Source: Paludibaculum sp. (lineage in GTDB: Bacteria > Acidobacteriota > Terriglobia > Bryobacterales > Bryobacteraceae). Taken from it: a DNA stretch of 64,000 nt. Made by a program: the position numbers and the translations under genes. Location of the stretch: NCBI GenBank assembly GCA_029973955.1, contig JARKQJ010000170.1, positions 1 to 64,000 on the forward strand, written 5' to 3'. Positions 24,050 through 32,285 of this stretch are shown here, piece after piece (the stretch's first letter is position 1; each line of letters begins with the position of its first letter). Below the pieces are notes generated by a model, which worked only from the letters and a program-made list of their open reading frames with translations, was not told the DNA's origin and did no database searches.

Positions 24050-26362
24050 GTGGAACGCGATCGTCAGCTAACGGCCATTCCGGGCAGATCGTTGGCCGAG
24101 CCCAGAAATGGTCACTATCTCCCAAAAGACAACCAGGGACGCTTGTTTTACTTTGAACCGCTGGAAGAATCTCCTGCCCCACCCAATCAGGAGAGTCCCT
24201 TCGTCGATATCCTCCGACTGCTGTGGTCCCGCGCCTGGATCATTGCTCTCGTCGCGGTGTTGGCCTCAGCGATCGGTGCGGGGCTGACGTTCGTGCAGGA
24301 TCCTATCTACCGCGCACGCGCCACGCTGGAGATCCAGGCGCCCCAGGAGAGCGTCTTCGGCATGCAGGGTAGCCCGACCGGTTCGAGCATCCAGCCCGCT
24401 TCCTTCCTGCAGACCCAAGTCAAGACAATGGAGAGCCGCACCCTGCAGAAGCGCGTCATCGACTCGCTCAAGAACGCGAAGAAACTGAGCACCTATCGCC
24501 CGCCGGACCGCCTCGCCGCCTGGAAGCGGGCCCTGGGCCTGCCCACGGCATCGGTGGATTCCTCCGCACTGCCGCCACGCGTGCCCACCTTCGAAAGCAA
24601 ACTGACGGCATACGACAACACGCAGATCGTCGAGATCCAGATCGATTCTCCCGATCCCGCCTTCTCCGCCGATTACGCCAACACGCTGGCCGATGAGTTC
24701 ATCCAGATGAATCTCGACACTCGCTGGACCAGTTACCAGCGCAGCACCGAATGGCTCAGCAGGCAACTGGGCGACCTCAAGGGCAAACTCGAAACTTCAG
24801 AGCGCGATCTGCAGTCCTACAGCGATTCCTCCGGCCTGCTCTTCACGGACGACAGGGATTCTGTTCAGTTCGGCAAGCTGAAGCAGCTTCAGGAGGAATT
24901 GTCCAAGGCCCAGGCGGACCGCGTCGCCAAACAGGCAGTGCTGGAAGTCGCCCTGGCCAGTTCCGCCGATGCCGTGCCCATGGTCATCGACAATGAACGC
25001 CTCAGCGGCTACCAGATCAAGATCACCGAACTCCGGCGGGAACTCGCCGAACTCAGCTCCCTCTATACTTCCGACTATTACAAGGTCATCCGGGTGAAGG
25101 CCCAGATCTCTGAAGTGGAATCCGCTTTTCAGAGAGAGCGCGATGCCATCATCGTCCGCATCCGCAATGAATACCAGGCGGCTCAACGCCGCGAGAAACT
25201 GCTGCTTGCGGACTACTACCGCCAGGCCCAGACCGTCTCCGTGCAGGCATCTAAAGCCATTCACTACGACGTCCTCAAGCGGGACGTAGACACCAACCGG
25301 CAGCTCTACGGCGCCCTGCTGCAGAAGGTGAAAGAAGCCAGCGTGGCCTCGGCCTTCCTGGCTACCAACATGCGCATTCTCGACCCGGCCGAGCCGCCCA
25401 ACCTACCCTTCAAGCCCAGCCTGCCGGCAAACATCGCGAAGGGCCTCAGCGCCGGGCTTCTGCTGGGTATGTTCCTGGTGGTCGCCACCGATCACATCAA
25501 TCGCAGCCTGCGCGCCCCGGGCGAGACTCCTTTCCACCTCAAGGTGCCGGAACTCGGCGTGATTCCCGCCAGCAACTCCATGGCCCTTACCACCACCACG
25601 CGGCCGCCCAAACAGAAGCAGAGCAGCATTCTGCTGCCGGAAGCGGAACTGGACGCACATGCCGACGAGGGCGTCGAACTCATCACCTGGCAGGACAGCA
25701 ATTCCATCCTGGCCGAGTCTTTCCGCAGCACTCTGGCCTCCATCCTCCTCTCTTCCAACGGCAACCGGCCCAAAGTCCTCCTGGTCACCAGTGCCTCCCG
25801 CGGCGAAGGCAAGAGCACGACAGCCAGCAACCTCGGCATCTCTTTGGCGGAGATCGATCACAAGGTCCTGCTCATCGATGCCGACATGCGCAAGCCTCGC
25901 CTCCACTACCTCTTCGACCTCAGCAACACCTGGGGCCTGAGCGATCTGCTCCGCGAAAAGACGGATCTCCGCAACAGTCCCATCGAAGCCCTGGCCCGGC
26001 CGACGCAAATCACAAATCTTTGGGTTCTGCCCAGCGGCCCCGGAACGCTCAGCATCTCCAACCTGCTGTACTCCGAACGCATGGCGGAACTTCTGCAGCG
26101 TTTCGTAACGGAGTTCCACACCGTCATCATCGACACTCCGCCCATGCTCACCATCTCCGACGCGCGCATCCTCGGCCGCCTCGCTGATGGCGCCATCCTC
26201 GTCGTTCGCGCCGGACAGACCACGCGAGACGCCGCTTTGAGCGCCAAGGACCGCCTCGACGAAGACGGCATCCCCGTGCTCGGCACCATCCTCAACGGCT
26301 GGGATCTCAAGTCGAAGACCCGGTACATCCACCATGGCTACTACTACAGCCCGCCCGCCTAG
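24050..26362 (+). CDS. Wzc/GumC-like polysaccharide co-polymerase with BY-kinase domain
   Basis: A 770-aa inner-membrane protein. The first membrane helix (AWIIALVAVLASAIGAGLTFV) is near 61-81. A long periplasmic Wzz-type coiled-coil region (about 85-450) precedes a second helix near 465-485 (IAKGLSAGLLLGMFLVVATD). The cytoplasmic tyrosine autokinase shows Walker A SRGEGKSTTAS near 585, Walker A' LLIDADMRKP near 608 and Walker B VIIDTPPML near 693. The C-terminal tail ends in a tyrosine cluster (RYIHHGYYYS), shorter than in E. coli Wzc. It controls chain length and export together with Wza. The GTG start at 24050 has AGGAG about 7 bases upstream. Confidence 0.92.
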   Translation: MERDRQLTAIPGRSLAEPRNGHYLPKDNQGRLFYFEPLEESPAPPNQESPFVDILRLLWSRAWIIALVAVLASAIGAGLTFVQDPIYRARATLEIQAPQESVFGMQGSPTGSSIQPASFLQTQVKTMESRTLQKRVIDSLKNAKKLSTYRPPDRLAAWKRALGLPTASVDSSALPPRVPTFESKLTAYDNTQIVEIQIDSPDPAFSADYANTLADEFIQMNLDTRWTSYQRSTEWLSRQLGDLKGKLETSERDLQSYSDSSGLLFTDDRDSVQFGKLKQLQEELSKAQADRVAKQAVLEVALASSADAVPMVIDNERLSGYQIKITELRRELAELSSLYTSDYYKVIRVKAQISEVESAFQRERDAIIVRIRNEYQAAQRREKLLLADYYRQAQTVSVQASKAIHYDVLKRDVDTNRQLYGALLQKVKEASVASAFLATNMRILDPAEPPNLPFKPSLPANIAKGLSAGLLLGMFLVVATDHINRSLRAPGETPFHLKVPELGVIPASNSMALTTTTRPPKQKQSSILLPEAELDAHADEGVELITWQDSNSILAESFRSTLASILLSSNGNRPKVLLVTSASRGEGKSTTASNLGISLAEIDHKVLLIDADMRKPRLHYLFDLSNTWGLSDLLREKTDLRNSPIEALARPTQITNLWVLPSGPGTLSISNLLYSERMAELLQRFVTEFHTVIIDTPPMLTISDARILGRLADGAILVVRAGQTTRDAALSAKDRLDEDGIPVLGTILNGWDLKSKTRYIHHGYYYSPPA

Positions 26363-26369
26363 GTTTCTG

Positions 26370-27017
26370 ATGCCGACGCAAAACGCACTCCGCAGGCTCT
26401 TCGACATCGCGTTCGCCTTGGCCGGCCTGATCCTCTCGGCGCCCGTCGTCGGCCTCGCTGCGCTGGCCATCGTCCTCGACGACGGCCTGCCGGTCTTCTT
26501 CCGGCAGGAGCGCGTTGGATTGCGCGCCCGCCGCTTCCTGCTCTGGAAACTGCGCACCATGCGCCACAGATCATCAGGCCTCGCCGTCACCGCGGGCAAC
26601 GATGCCCGCATCACGAGAGTCGGCGCGACACTCCGCCGCTTCAAACTCGATGAACTGCCCCAATTCTGGAATGTCCTCAAGGGCGACATGAGCCTCGTAG
26701 GACCGCGCCCCGAAGTGCCGCCGTATGTCGATGAGTCCAGCCCTGTGTGGCACTTCGTGCTCGCCCACCGGCCGGGCATCACAGACCTGGCCACGCTCCT
26801 GTTCCGCGACGAGGAAGCGCTGCTTGCCGCTGAGGCGGATCCGGAGCGCGCCTACCGCGAACAGGTGCTGCCGGCCAAGCTCGAACTCAACCTCGAGTAT
26901 CAGTTGCATCGTTCGCTCCTGTCCGACCTCAAATTGATTGTCCTGACCGCCGTCTACAGCTTCACCCGAGCCCTGCCGGATGCCGCCTTCATTCGAAGAG
27001 CCGTCCTCACCAAATAG
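26370..27017 (+). CDS. initiating sugar-phosphate transferase (WbaP/ExoY family)
   Basis: A 215-aa polyprenyl-phosphate sugar-1-phosphotransferase that starts repeat-unit assembly on undecaprenyl phosphate. One N-terminal re-entrant or membrane helix (LFDIAFALAGLILSAPVVGL) is followed by the conserved block FFRQERVGLRARRFLLWKLRTM, then TRVGATLRRFKLDELPQFWNVLKGDMSLVGPRPE, and later RPGITDLATLL. It is a short form lacking the extra N-terminal helices of WbaP. An ATG at 26334 overlaps the kinase gene by 29 bases; 26370 gives the normal family start. No sugar specificity can be assigned. Confidence 0.92.
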   Translation: MPTQNALRRLFDIAFALAGLILSAPVVGLAALAIVLDDGLPVFFRQERVGLRARRFLLWKLRTMRHRSSGLAVTAGNDARITRVGATLRRFKLDELPQFWNVLKGDMSLVGPRPEVPPYVDESSPVWHFVLAHRPGITDLATLLFRDEEALLAAEADPERAYREQVLPAKLELNLEYQLHRSLLSDLKLIVLTAVYSFTRALPDAAFIRRAVLTK

Positions 27018-27024
27018 CCCCGCC

Positions 27025-28248
27025 ATGACCAACCATCCCTACGTACCCTTCCATCGCCCTTCCATCGGCGAAGAGGAGATCCAGGAAGTAGTGGCCACCC
27101 TCCGTTCCGGCTGGTTGACCACGGGTCCTCGCACGCATCAGTTCGAGGCGGACTTCCAGGCGTACTCCGGTGCGCGGCACGCCCTGGCCGTCAACTCCTG
27201 CACAGCCGCTCTGCATATCGCGCTTGCCGGACTCGGCATCGGCCCGGGCGATGAAGTCATCACCACGCCGCTCACCTTCTGCGCCACCGTCAACACGATC
27301 ATTCATGTCGGCGCCACCCCCGTTCTGGCCGATGTCGGCCCCGACGGCAACATCGATCCACACTCCATAGAAACCCGCATCACCAGCCGCACGCGGGCCA
27401 TCATCCCCGTCCACTACGGCGGGCTGCCCTGCGACATGGACGCCATTTACCGCCTCGCGGAGCAGCACAACCTGCGTGTCGTCGAAGATGCCGCCCATGC
27501 CGCCGGAACTCACTATCGTGACGCCCACCTCGGCGCTGAGCACGCGTCCAGGAGCGACGCTGTCGCCTTTAGCTTTTACGCCACCAAGAACCTCACCACG
27601 GCCGAAGGCGGCATGGTCACTACGAACGACCCGGCATTGCATGAAGTCATGCGCCGCCTCGCCCTGCACGGCATCAGCAAAGATGCCTGGAACCGTTACG
27701 CCGCCAACGGAAAATGGCACTACACCGTCCAGGAGCCCGGCTTCAAATACAACCTCAGCGATCTGCAGTCCGCCGTCGGCATCCACCAGTTGCGCAAGCT
27801 CGAGTCTTTCACGGCCGCCCGCGCCCGCCTCGCCGCTCTCTATACCGAGCTTCTCGGCGACATTGAAGAGGTCAGCCCCTCCCCGGACACGCTCTGCGGC
27901 CGCAACGCCTGGCACCTCTACGTCCTGCGGCTGCATCTGAACGAACTCTCCATCGATCGCGACGCCTTCATCGAAGAGCTGCGTCTTCGCGGCATCGGCG
28001 TGAGCGTCCACTTCATTCCCATCCCGCTTCATCCGTTCTTTCAGCCTTGGACCAACGGTAGCCATCATCATCACTGCCCCGTCGCCATGTCTCTCTATCA
28101 CCGCATCATCTCCCTGCCCCTGTTTCCTCAACTGACCGTCGAAGAAGTCCACCACGTTGTGAACAGCATCAAGAGCGTCGTCGCTGCCCATCGCCGCCAC
28201 TCAGTACATGGAGTTCTCCTGGAGCGTGCTGCTCGCGCCGCCTCCTAG
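27025..28248 (+). CDS. DegT/DnrJ/EryC1-type sugar aminotransferase
   Basis: A 407-aa PLP-dependent nucleotide-sugar aminotransferase (sugar C-4 or C-3). Family signatures are NSCTAALHIALAGLGIGPGDEVI, TPLTFCATVN, HYGGLPCDM, EDAAHAAG and SFYATKNLTTAEGGM, which includes the PLP-binding lysine. With the CapD-type 4,6-dehydratase encoded 39 bases downstream it would make a UDP-4-amino-4,6-dideoxy-hexose, the entry step of bacillosamine/legionaminic-type sugars (LegB then LegC). That link is inference from neighbourhood. The ATG at 27025 was chosen over a frame extension that overlaps the previous gene. Confidence 0.92.
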   Translation: MTNHPYVPFHRPSIGEEEIQEVVATLRSGWLTTGPRTHQFEADFQAYSGARHALAVNSCTAALHIALAGLGIGPGDEVITTPLTFCATVNTIIHVGATPVLADVGPDGNIDPHSIETRITSRTRAIIPVHYGGLPCDMDAIYRLAEQHNLRVVEDAAHAAGTHYRDAHLGAEHASRSDAVAFSFYATKNLTTAEGGMVTTNDPALHEVMRRLALHGISKDAWNRYAANGKWHYTVQEPGFKYNLSDLQSAVGIHQLRKLESFTAARARLAALYTELLGDIEEVSPSPDTLCGRNAWHLYVLRLHLNELSIDRDAFIEELRLRGIGVSVHFIPIPLHPFFQPWTNGSHHHHCPVAMSLYHRIISLPLFPQLTVEEVHHVVNSIKSVVAAHRRHSVHGVLLERAARAAS

Positions 28249-28287
28249 ACAAGAACGAACGCATCTGTTTGCTGTGAGTTGCCTCAA

Positions 28288-30198
28288 ATGCTCGCCACCC
28301 TCCTTAAGTTCCATCGAGTGTTCGCGCTGCTGATTCAGTCCTGGATCATCCTCGTCTCCCTGACGTTGGCCTTCCTGCTCAGGTTCGATGCGCTGATCCC
28401 GGTCACCGAGTTGCCCGGTTTTCGCGTGGGCCTGATCATCGCCCTGATCGTCAAGCTGATCGCCTTTCGCATCAGCCGTCTCGATCGCGGCTGGTCACGC
28501 TTCGTGGGAATGCGCGACCTCCACGACGTTTTTCTGGCCAACGTCTTTGGCAGCACCATGTTCATCGCAGCCACTCTCGCCGTGGTCGGTTCGGCGTTCC
28601 CGCGCTCGGTTTACATCATCGATTTCCTCGTCTGCTTCCTCGTCACCGCCGCCACGCGCTGCTCCGTGCGGATCTACCGCGAGTTTGTCGATGGCGGCGC
28701 TCGCACAGCCGGCGGGAAGCGAATCCTCATCTATGGCGCCGGTGACGCCGGCGTGGCCCTCCTGCAGGAGATCCAGAACAATCCCAGGCTTGGGCTCCGT
28801 GTCGTCGGCTTCCTCGACGACGACCAGTCCAAATGGCGAACCATCATCCTGGGCGTCACCGTGCTCGGCCCGGGCCGGAGCGCGGCTCTGATCTGCGCCA
28901 AGTTCCTCCGCAGACGCACCCGCGTGGAAGAGATCGTCATCGCCATGCCTTCCGCGACCGGGCCGCAGATGAACGAAGCCCTGGCCAATTGCCGTTCCGC
29001 GGGTGTCCCTTGCAAGACCGTCCCCAGCGTCGGTGAGTTGCTCAGCGGCAAAGTCACTGCCAGCCAGATCCGAGAGATCTCCGTCCTGGACCTCCTGGGC
29101 CGCGCGCCCGTCAACCTCGATGAAACCGTCATCCGCCGGTCCATTGAGGGCCGTTCCGTTCTCGTCACTGGCGCTGCCGGCTCCATCGGCTCCGAGATCT
29201 GCCGCCAGGTCGCTCGCTTTCAACCGCGCCGTCTCTTCCTCTTCGACATGGCCGAAAGCGCGCTCTTCCACATCGACAACCAGATTCGCGCCATGTATCC
29301 CACGCTCCCCGTCGTGGCCGCCATCGGCGACATCCGCGACTATGAGCGCGTGGAAGAGGTCATCCGCAAAGGCGGCGTCGAGTCCATCTTCCATGCCGCC
29401 GCTTACAAGCATGTGCCGTTGATGGAGAACCACGTCGTTGAAGCCGTTCGCAATAACATCCTCGGCACCCGCAACGTCGTCAAGGCGGCCGAAGCGAATC
29501 GCGTCGCCAACTTCCTCATGATCTCCTCCGACAAGGCGGTGAATCCCACCAACGTCATGGGCGCCACCAAGCGCGTCGCCGAATTGATTGTCTCCTCCAT
29601 GCCGTCCGGCCCCGGTTGTCCCACCCGCTGCGTCTCCGTCCGCTTCGGCAACGTCCTCGGCAGCAATGGCAGTGTCGTGCCTCTCTTCCGCGATCAGATT
29701 CTCAGCGGCGGCCCGGTCACCGTCACGCACCCAGACATGCGCCGCTATTTCATGACCATTCCGGAAGCCGTTCAACTCGTCCTCCAGGCATCCACGATGG
29801 GCAAAGGATCCGAGATCTTTGTCCTCGACATGGGCGAACCCGTGAAGATCGTCGACCTCGCCCGCAACATGATTAAGCTCTCCGGCCATGAGCCCGACGT
29901 GGACATCGAGATCCGCTTCACGGGCCTCCGTCCCGGCGAGAAACTCTTCGAAGAACTCGCCATTCAGGGAGAGAACATCCAATCGACGTACCACAAGAAG
30001 ATCAAAATCTTCTCCGGTACCCGGCTCAGAGCCAAGCAGGTCGAGACGTGGATCGAGTCTCTGGAAACTCTCGTCGCACAACGTGATGACTGCGCCCTCG
30101 TGGATCACATCCACGACCTCGTCCCGGAATACAAACCATCCGCCGACTTCAGAGAGCCCGCCCCCACCATGTACTTCTCTGCGTCGGTTGGCGATTGA
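28288..30198 (+). CDS. membrane-bound CapD/FlaA1-like nucleotide-sugar 4,6-dehydratase
   Basis: A 636-aa protein. Four N-terminal membrane helices (about 10-130) are followed by a CoA-binding-like Rossmann domain (ILIYGAGDAGVALLQEI near 145). The catalytic extended SDR (about 285-600) shows VLVTGAAGSIGSEI, FHAAAYKHVPLME and ISSDKAVNPTNVMGATKR. In this subfamily the usual Tyr of YxxxK is replaced (here MGATK), as in other CapD/PglF-type enzymes. Likely reaction: UDP-GlcNAc to the 4-keto-6-deoxy sugar. A TTG at 28279 could be an earlier start; I prefer the ATG at 28288. With the preceding aminotransferase it makes a plausible two-step amino-sugar module. Confidence 0.9.
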   Translation: MLATLLKFHRVFALLIQSWIILVSLTLAFLLRFDALIPVTELPGFRVGLIIALIVKLIAFRISRLDRGWSRFVGMRDLHDVFLANVFGSTMFIAATLAVVGSAFPRSVYIIDFLVCFLVTAATRCSVRIYREFVDGGARTAGGKRILIYGAGDAGVALLQEIQNNPRLGLRVVGFLDDDQSKWRTIILGVTVLGPGRSAALICAKFLRRRTRVEEIVIAMPSATGPQMNEALANCRSAGVPCKTVPSVGELLSGKVTASQIREISVLDLLGRAPVNLDETVIRRSIEGRSVLVTGAAGSIGSEICRQVARFQPRRLFLFDMAESALFHIDNQIRAMYPTLPVVAAIGDIRDYERVEEVIRKGGVESIFHAAAYKHVPLMENHVVEAVRNNILGTRNVVKAAEANRVANFLMISSDKAVNPTNVMGATKRVAELIVSSMPSGPGCPTRCVSVRFGNVLGSNGSVVPLFRDQILSGGPVTVTHPDMRRYFMTIPEAVQLVLQASTMGKGSEIFVLDMGEPVKIVDLARNMIKLSGHEPDVDIEIRFTGLRPGEKLFEELAIQGENIQSTYHKKIKIFSGTRLRAKQVETWIESLETLVAQRDDCALVDHIHDLVPEYKPSADFREPAPTMYFSASVGD

Positions 30199-30214
30199 AC
30201 AGGAGCCTGTCAGC

Positions 30215-31066
30215 ATGGGCGTCCTCACCAACAACCTCACTCCACCAATCCCGATAATCCGCATCGAGCCTTCCGGGCCCCGTGTGCGGCTGCTTCTCTC
30301 TGAGCTTTGGCACTACCGCGAGCTCCTCTACTTCCTCGTCTGGCGCGACCTCAAGGTCCGCTATAAGCAGACCGCCCTCGGCGTCGCCTGGGCCGTCCTC
30401 CAACCCTTGCTCACCGCGCTCGTTTTCAGCATCTTCTTCGGACGCCTCGCCAAAGTGCCCTCGGACGGCATTCCTTATCCGCTCTTCTCCTTCACCGCCC
30501 TCGTGCCGTGGATGTTCTTCGCCAACGCGCTCACGCAATCCTCCAATAGCCTGGTGGGCAGCGCCAACCTGCTCACGAAGGTTTACTTCCCGCGCCTGCT
30601 CATCCCGGTCGGCTCAGTGGTCACCGGCCTTGTCGATTTCGCTCTCTCCTTTGTCGTTCTGCTCGTCATGATGGCCAAGTATCGCGTCGTCCCCACCGCC
30701 GCCGTCTGGTACATCCCGCTTTTTGTACTCCTGGCTCTCATCACCGCGCTCGGCATCGGCTTCTGGCTTTCAGCACTCAACGTGAAATACCGCGATGTCC
30801 GCCACACGGTTCCCTTCCTCGTTCAGTTCTGGATGTTCGCCACGCCGGTCGCCTACCCGAGCAGTCTCTTGCCCGAGCCCTGGCACAGCGTTTACGGGCT
30901 GAATCCGATGGCCGGCGTGGTGGAAGGCCTGCGCTGGGCTATGCTCGGCGGCACCAGCCATCCCGGCACGCTCTTCGCCCTCTCCTGCGTCGCGGCCGTC
31001 GTCCTGTTCGTCAGCGGCGCATATTACTTCCGAAGCGTTGAAAAATCCTTCGCCGATTACGTGTGA
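30215..31066 (+). CDS. ABC-2 polysaccharide export permease (Wzm-like)
   Basis: A 283-aa inner-membrane protein with six predicted helices. The typical cytoplasmic N-terminus of TagG/Wzm proteins is present (ELLYFLVWRDLKVRYKQTALGVAWAVLQPLL), and conserved YFPRLLIP and LNVKYRDVRHTVPFLVQFWMFATPVAYP segments follow. It forms the transmembrane channel of the ABC exporter whose ATPase (Wzt-like) is encoded 10 kb downstream at 41560. Separation of the two by the sugar-modification genes is unusual. AGGAG lies about 10 bases before the ATG. Its stop overlaps an upstream GTG of the next frame. Confidence 0.92.
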   Translation: MGVLTNNLTPPIPIIRIEPSGPRVRLLLSELWHYRELLYFLVWRDLKVRYKQTALGVAWAVLQPLLTALVFSIFFGRLAKVPSDGIPYPLFSFTALVPWMFFANALTQSSNSLVGSANLLTKVYFPRLLIPVGSVVTGLVDFALSFVVLLVMMAKYRVVPTAAVWYIPLFVLLALITALGIGFWLSALNVKYRDVRHTVPFLVQFWMFATPVAYPSSLLPEPWHSVYGLNPMAGVVEGLRWAMLGGTSHPGTLFALSCVAAVVLFVSGAYYFRSVEKSFADYV

Positions 31067-31074
31067 ACTCCGCC

Positions 31075-32271
31075 ATGACCAACGTCAACCCAAGCATCGA
31101 TAGGCCCGCCGAGCACGAGTTCGCTCCCGGCCAAACCGTCACTTTCGCCCAGACCATCACCGAGCAGATGCTGGATGCCTACGCGGCATTCTCGGGCGAC
31201 TTCAACCCGCTGCACATGGACGACCAGTACGCCCAGCGCGCCGGCTTTCGCGGACGCGTCGCCCACGGCATGATCGCCTGCAGTTGCCTCTCCCAACTCA
31301 TTGGGATGCGCCTGCCCGGCCCCGGCGCTCTCTGGGCCAGCCAGGACTTTCGCTGGCTCGCACCGGTCTTTGTCGGAGATCGAATCGAGTTCACTTTGCA
31401 GGTATCGGCGGTTTCACCTGGCACGGGCACTGTCACGCTCTCTGCCCGCGTCGTTAATCAAAACGGGAGGACTGTCATGGAAGGAGACGGGGTAGTAAAG
31501 GTGCTGGAGCCTCGCGATTCGCGTCGCGCGAGACCGCGCGGGGAACATTGCGCTCTCATCACCGGAGGAGTCAATGATGCGGCTCCGGCCATCGCCGACC
31601 GGCTGGCCGCCCAGGGCGCCAAGGTCGCGCTCCTCCTCCATGACGCTACCTCCGAGGCCCAGAAGACCTGCGAGGCGATTTGCGCTACCGGCGCGCAGGC
31701 CATTGCCCTGCCCCACGACACCCTCGCCCACGACGCCCTCCGTCGCGTGGAAGACCTCTTCGGTGCTTCAGTAGACATTCTTGTTCATCAGGCGCCTCTC
31801 ACCTTCAGCCCTGAAGCCTTCCAGACCCTCTCCTGGTCCACGATTCAGAATCAACTGGATCTGAACCTCCGCGCCGCATTCGAATACAGCCAGGCTGTCC
31901 TGCCCGGCATGCTGCAACGAGGCTCGGGCTCCATCGTTCACATCGGCTCCACCTTCACCTGGAGCGTCCCGCCACTCCACTGGACCGCCTTCTGCGTCGC
32001 CAAATCCGCCCTCAAAGCCCTCACCCACAGTCTCGCTGTCGAACTCGGGCCCAAGGGCATTCGCGTCAACCTCGTTTCACCCGGACTTCCGGAACTCGGC
32101 CTCTCCGAGGACGTCACCGAGCGCTTCCGCAAGCTCCAGGCCATGCAGTCTCCGCTGCGCCGTCTCGCCTCTGTCGACGACGTCGCCTCGGCCGTGGCGT
32201 TTCTTTGCTCGGATCACTCGGATTTCATCACCGGCGCGGACATCCCCGTCTGCGGCGGACAGGTGATGTAG
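31075..32271 (+). CDS. MaoC-like hydratase fused to a degenerate SDR domain
   Basis: A 398-aa fusion. Residues about 15-140 are a hot-dog R-specific enoyl hydratase of the MaoC type, with the motif GDFNPLHMD and later RVAHGM (catalytic Asp and His both present). Residues about 155-398 are a short-chain dehydrogenase fold, but the Gly-rich NAD site reads TGGVNDAAPAIA instead of TGxxxGIG, and the YxxxK site reads FCVAK (Tyr to Phe). The Ser (HIGST) and the LNL asparagine remain. The hydratase should act on acyl-ACP or acyl-CoA; the SDR part may bind substrate rather than catalyse. It precedes the FkbH-like and ACP genes. A GTG at 31063 is an alternative start. Confidence 0.85.
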   Translation: MTNVNPSIDRPAEHEFAPGQTVTFAQTITEQMLDAYAAFSGDFNPLHMDDQYAQRAGFRGRVAHGMIACSCLSQLIGMRLPGPGALWASQDFRWLAPVFVGDRIEFTLQVSAVSPGTGTVTLSARVVNQNGRTVMEGDGVVKVLEPRDSRRARPRGEHCALITGGVNDAAPAIADRLAAQGAKVALLLHDATSEAQKTCEAICATGAQAIALPHDTLAHDALRRVEDLFGASVDILVHQAPLTFSPEAFQTLSWSTIQNQLDLNLRAAFEYSQAVLPGMLQRGSGSIVHIGSTFTWSVPPLHWTAFCVAKSALKALTHSLAVELGPKGIRVNLVSPGLPELGLSEDVTERFRKLQAMQSPLRRLASVDDVASAVAFLCSDHSDFITGADIPVCGGQVM

Positions 32272-32285
32272 GAGGAACTACTCCC

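Noticed and set aside
28495-30264. A 589-codon minus-strand frame opposite the CapD-type gene
   Set aside because: Its composition is that of an antisense frame (Asp/Gly/His-rich, no motifs), and the plus-strand gene is certain.
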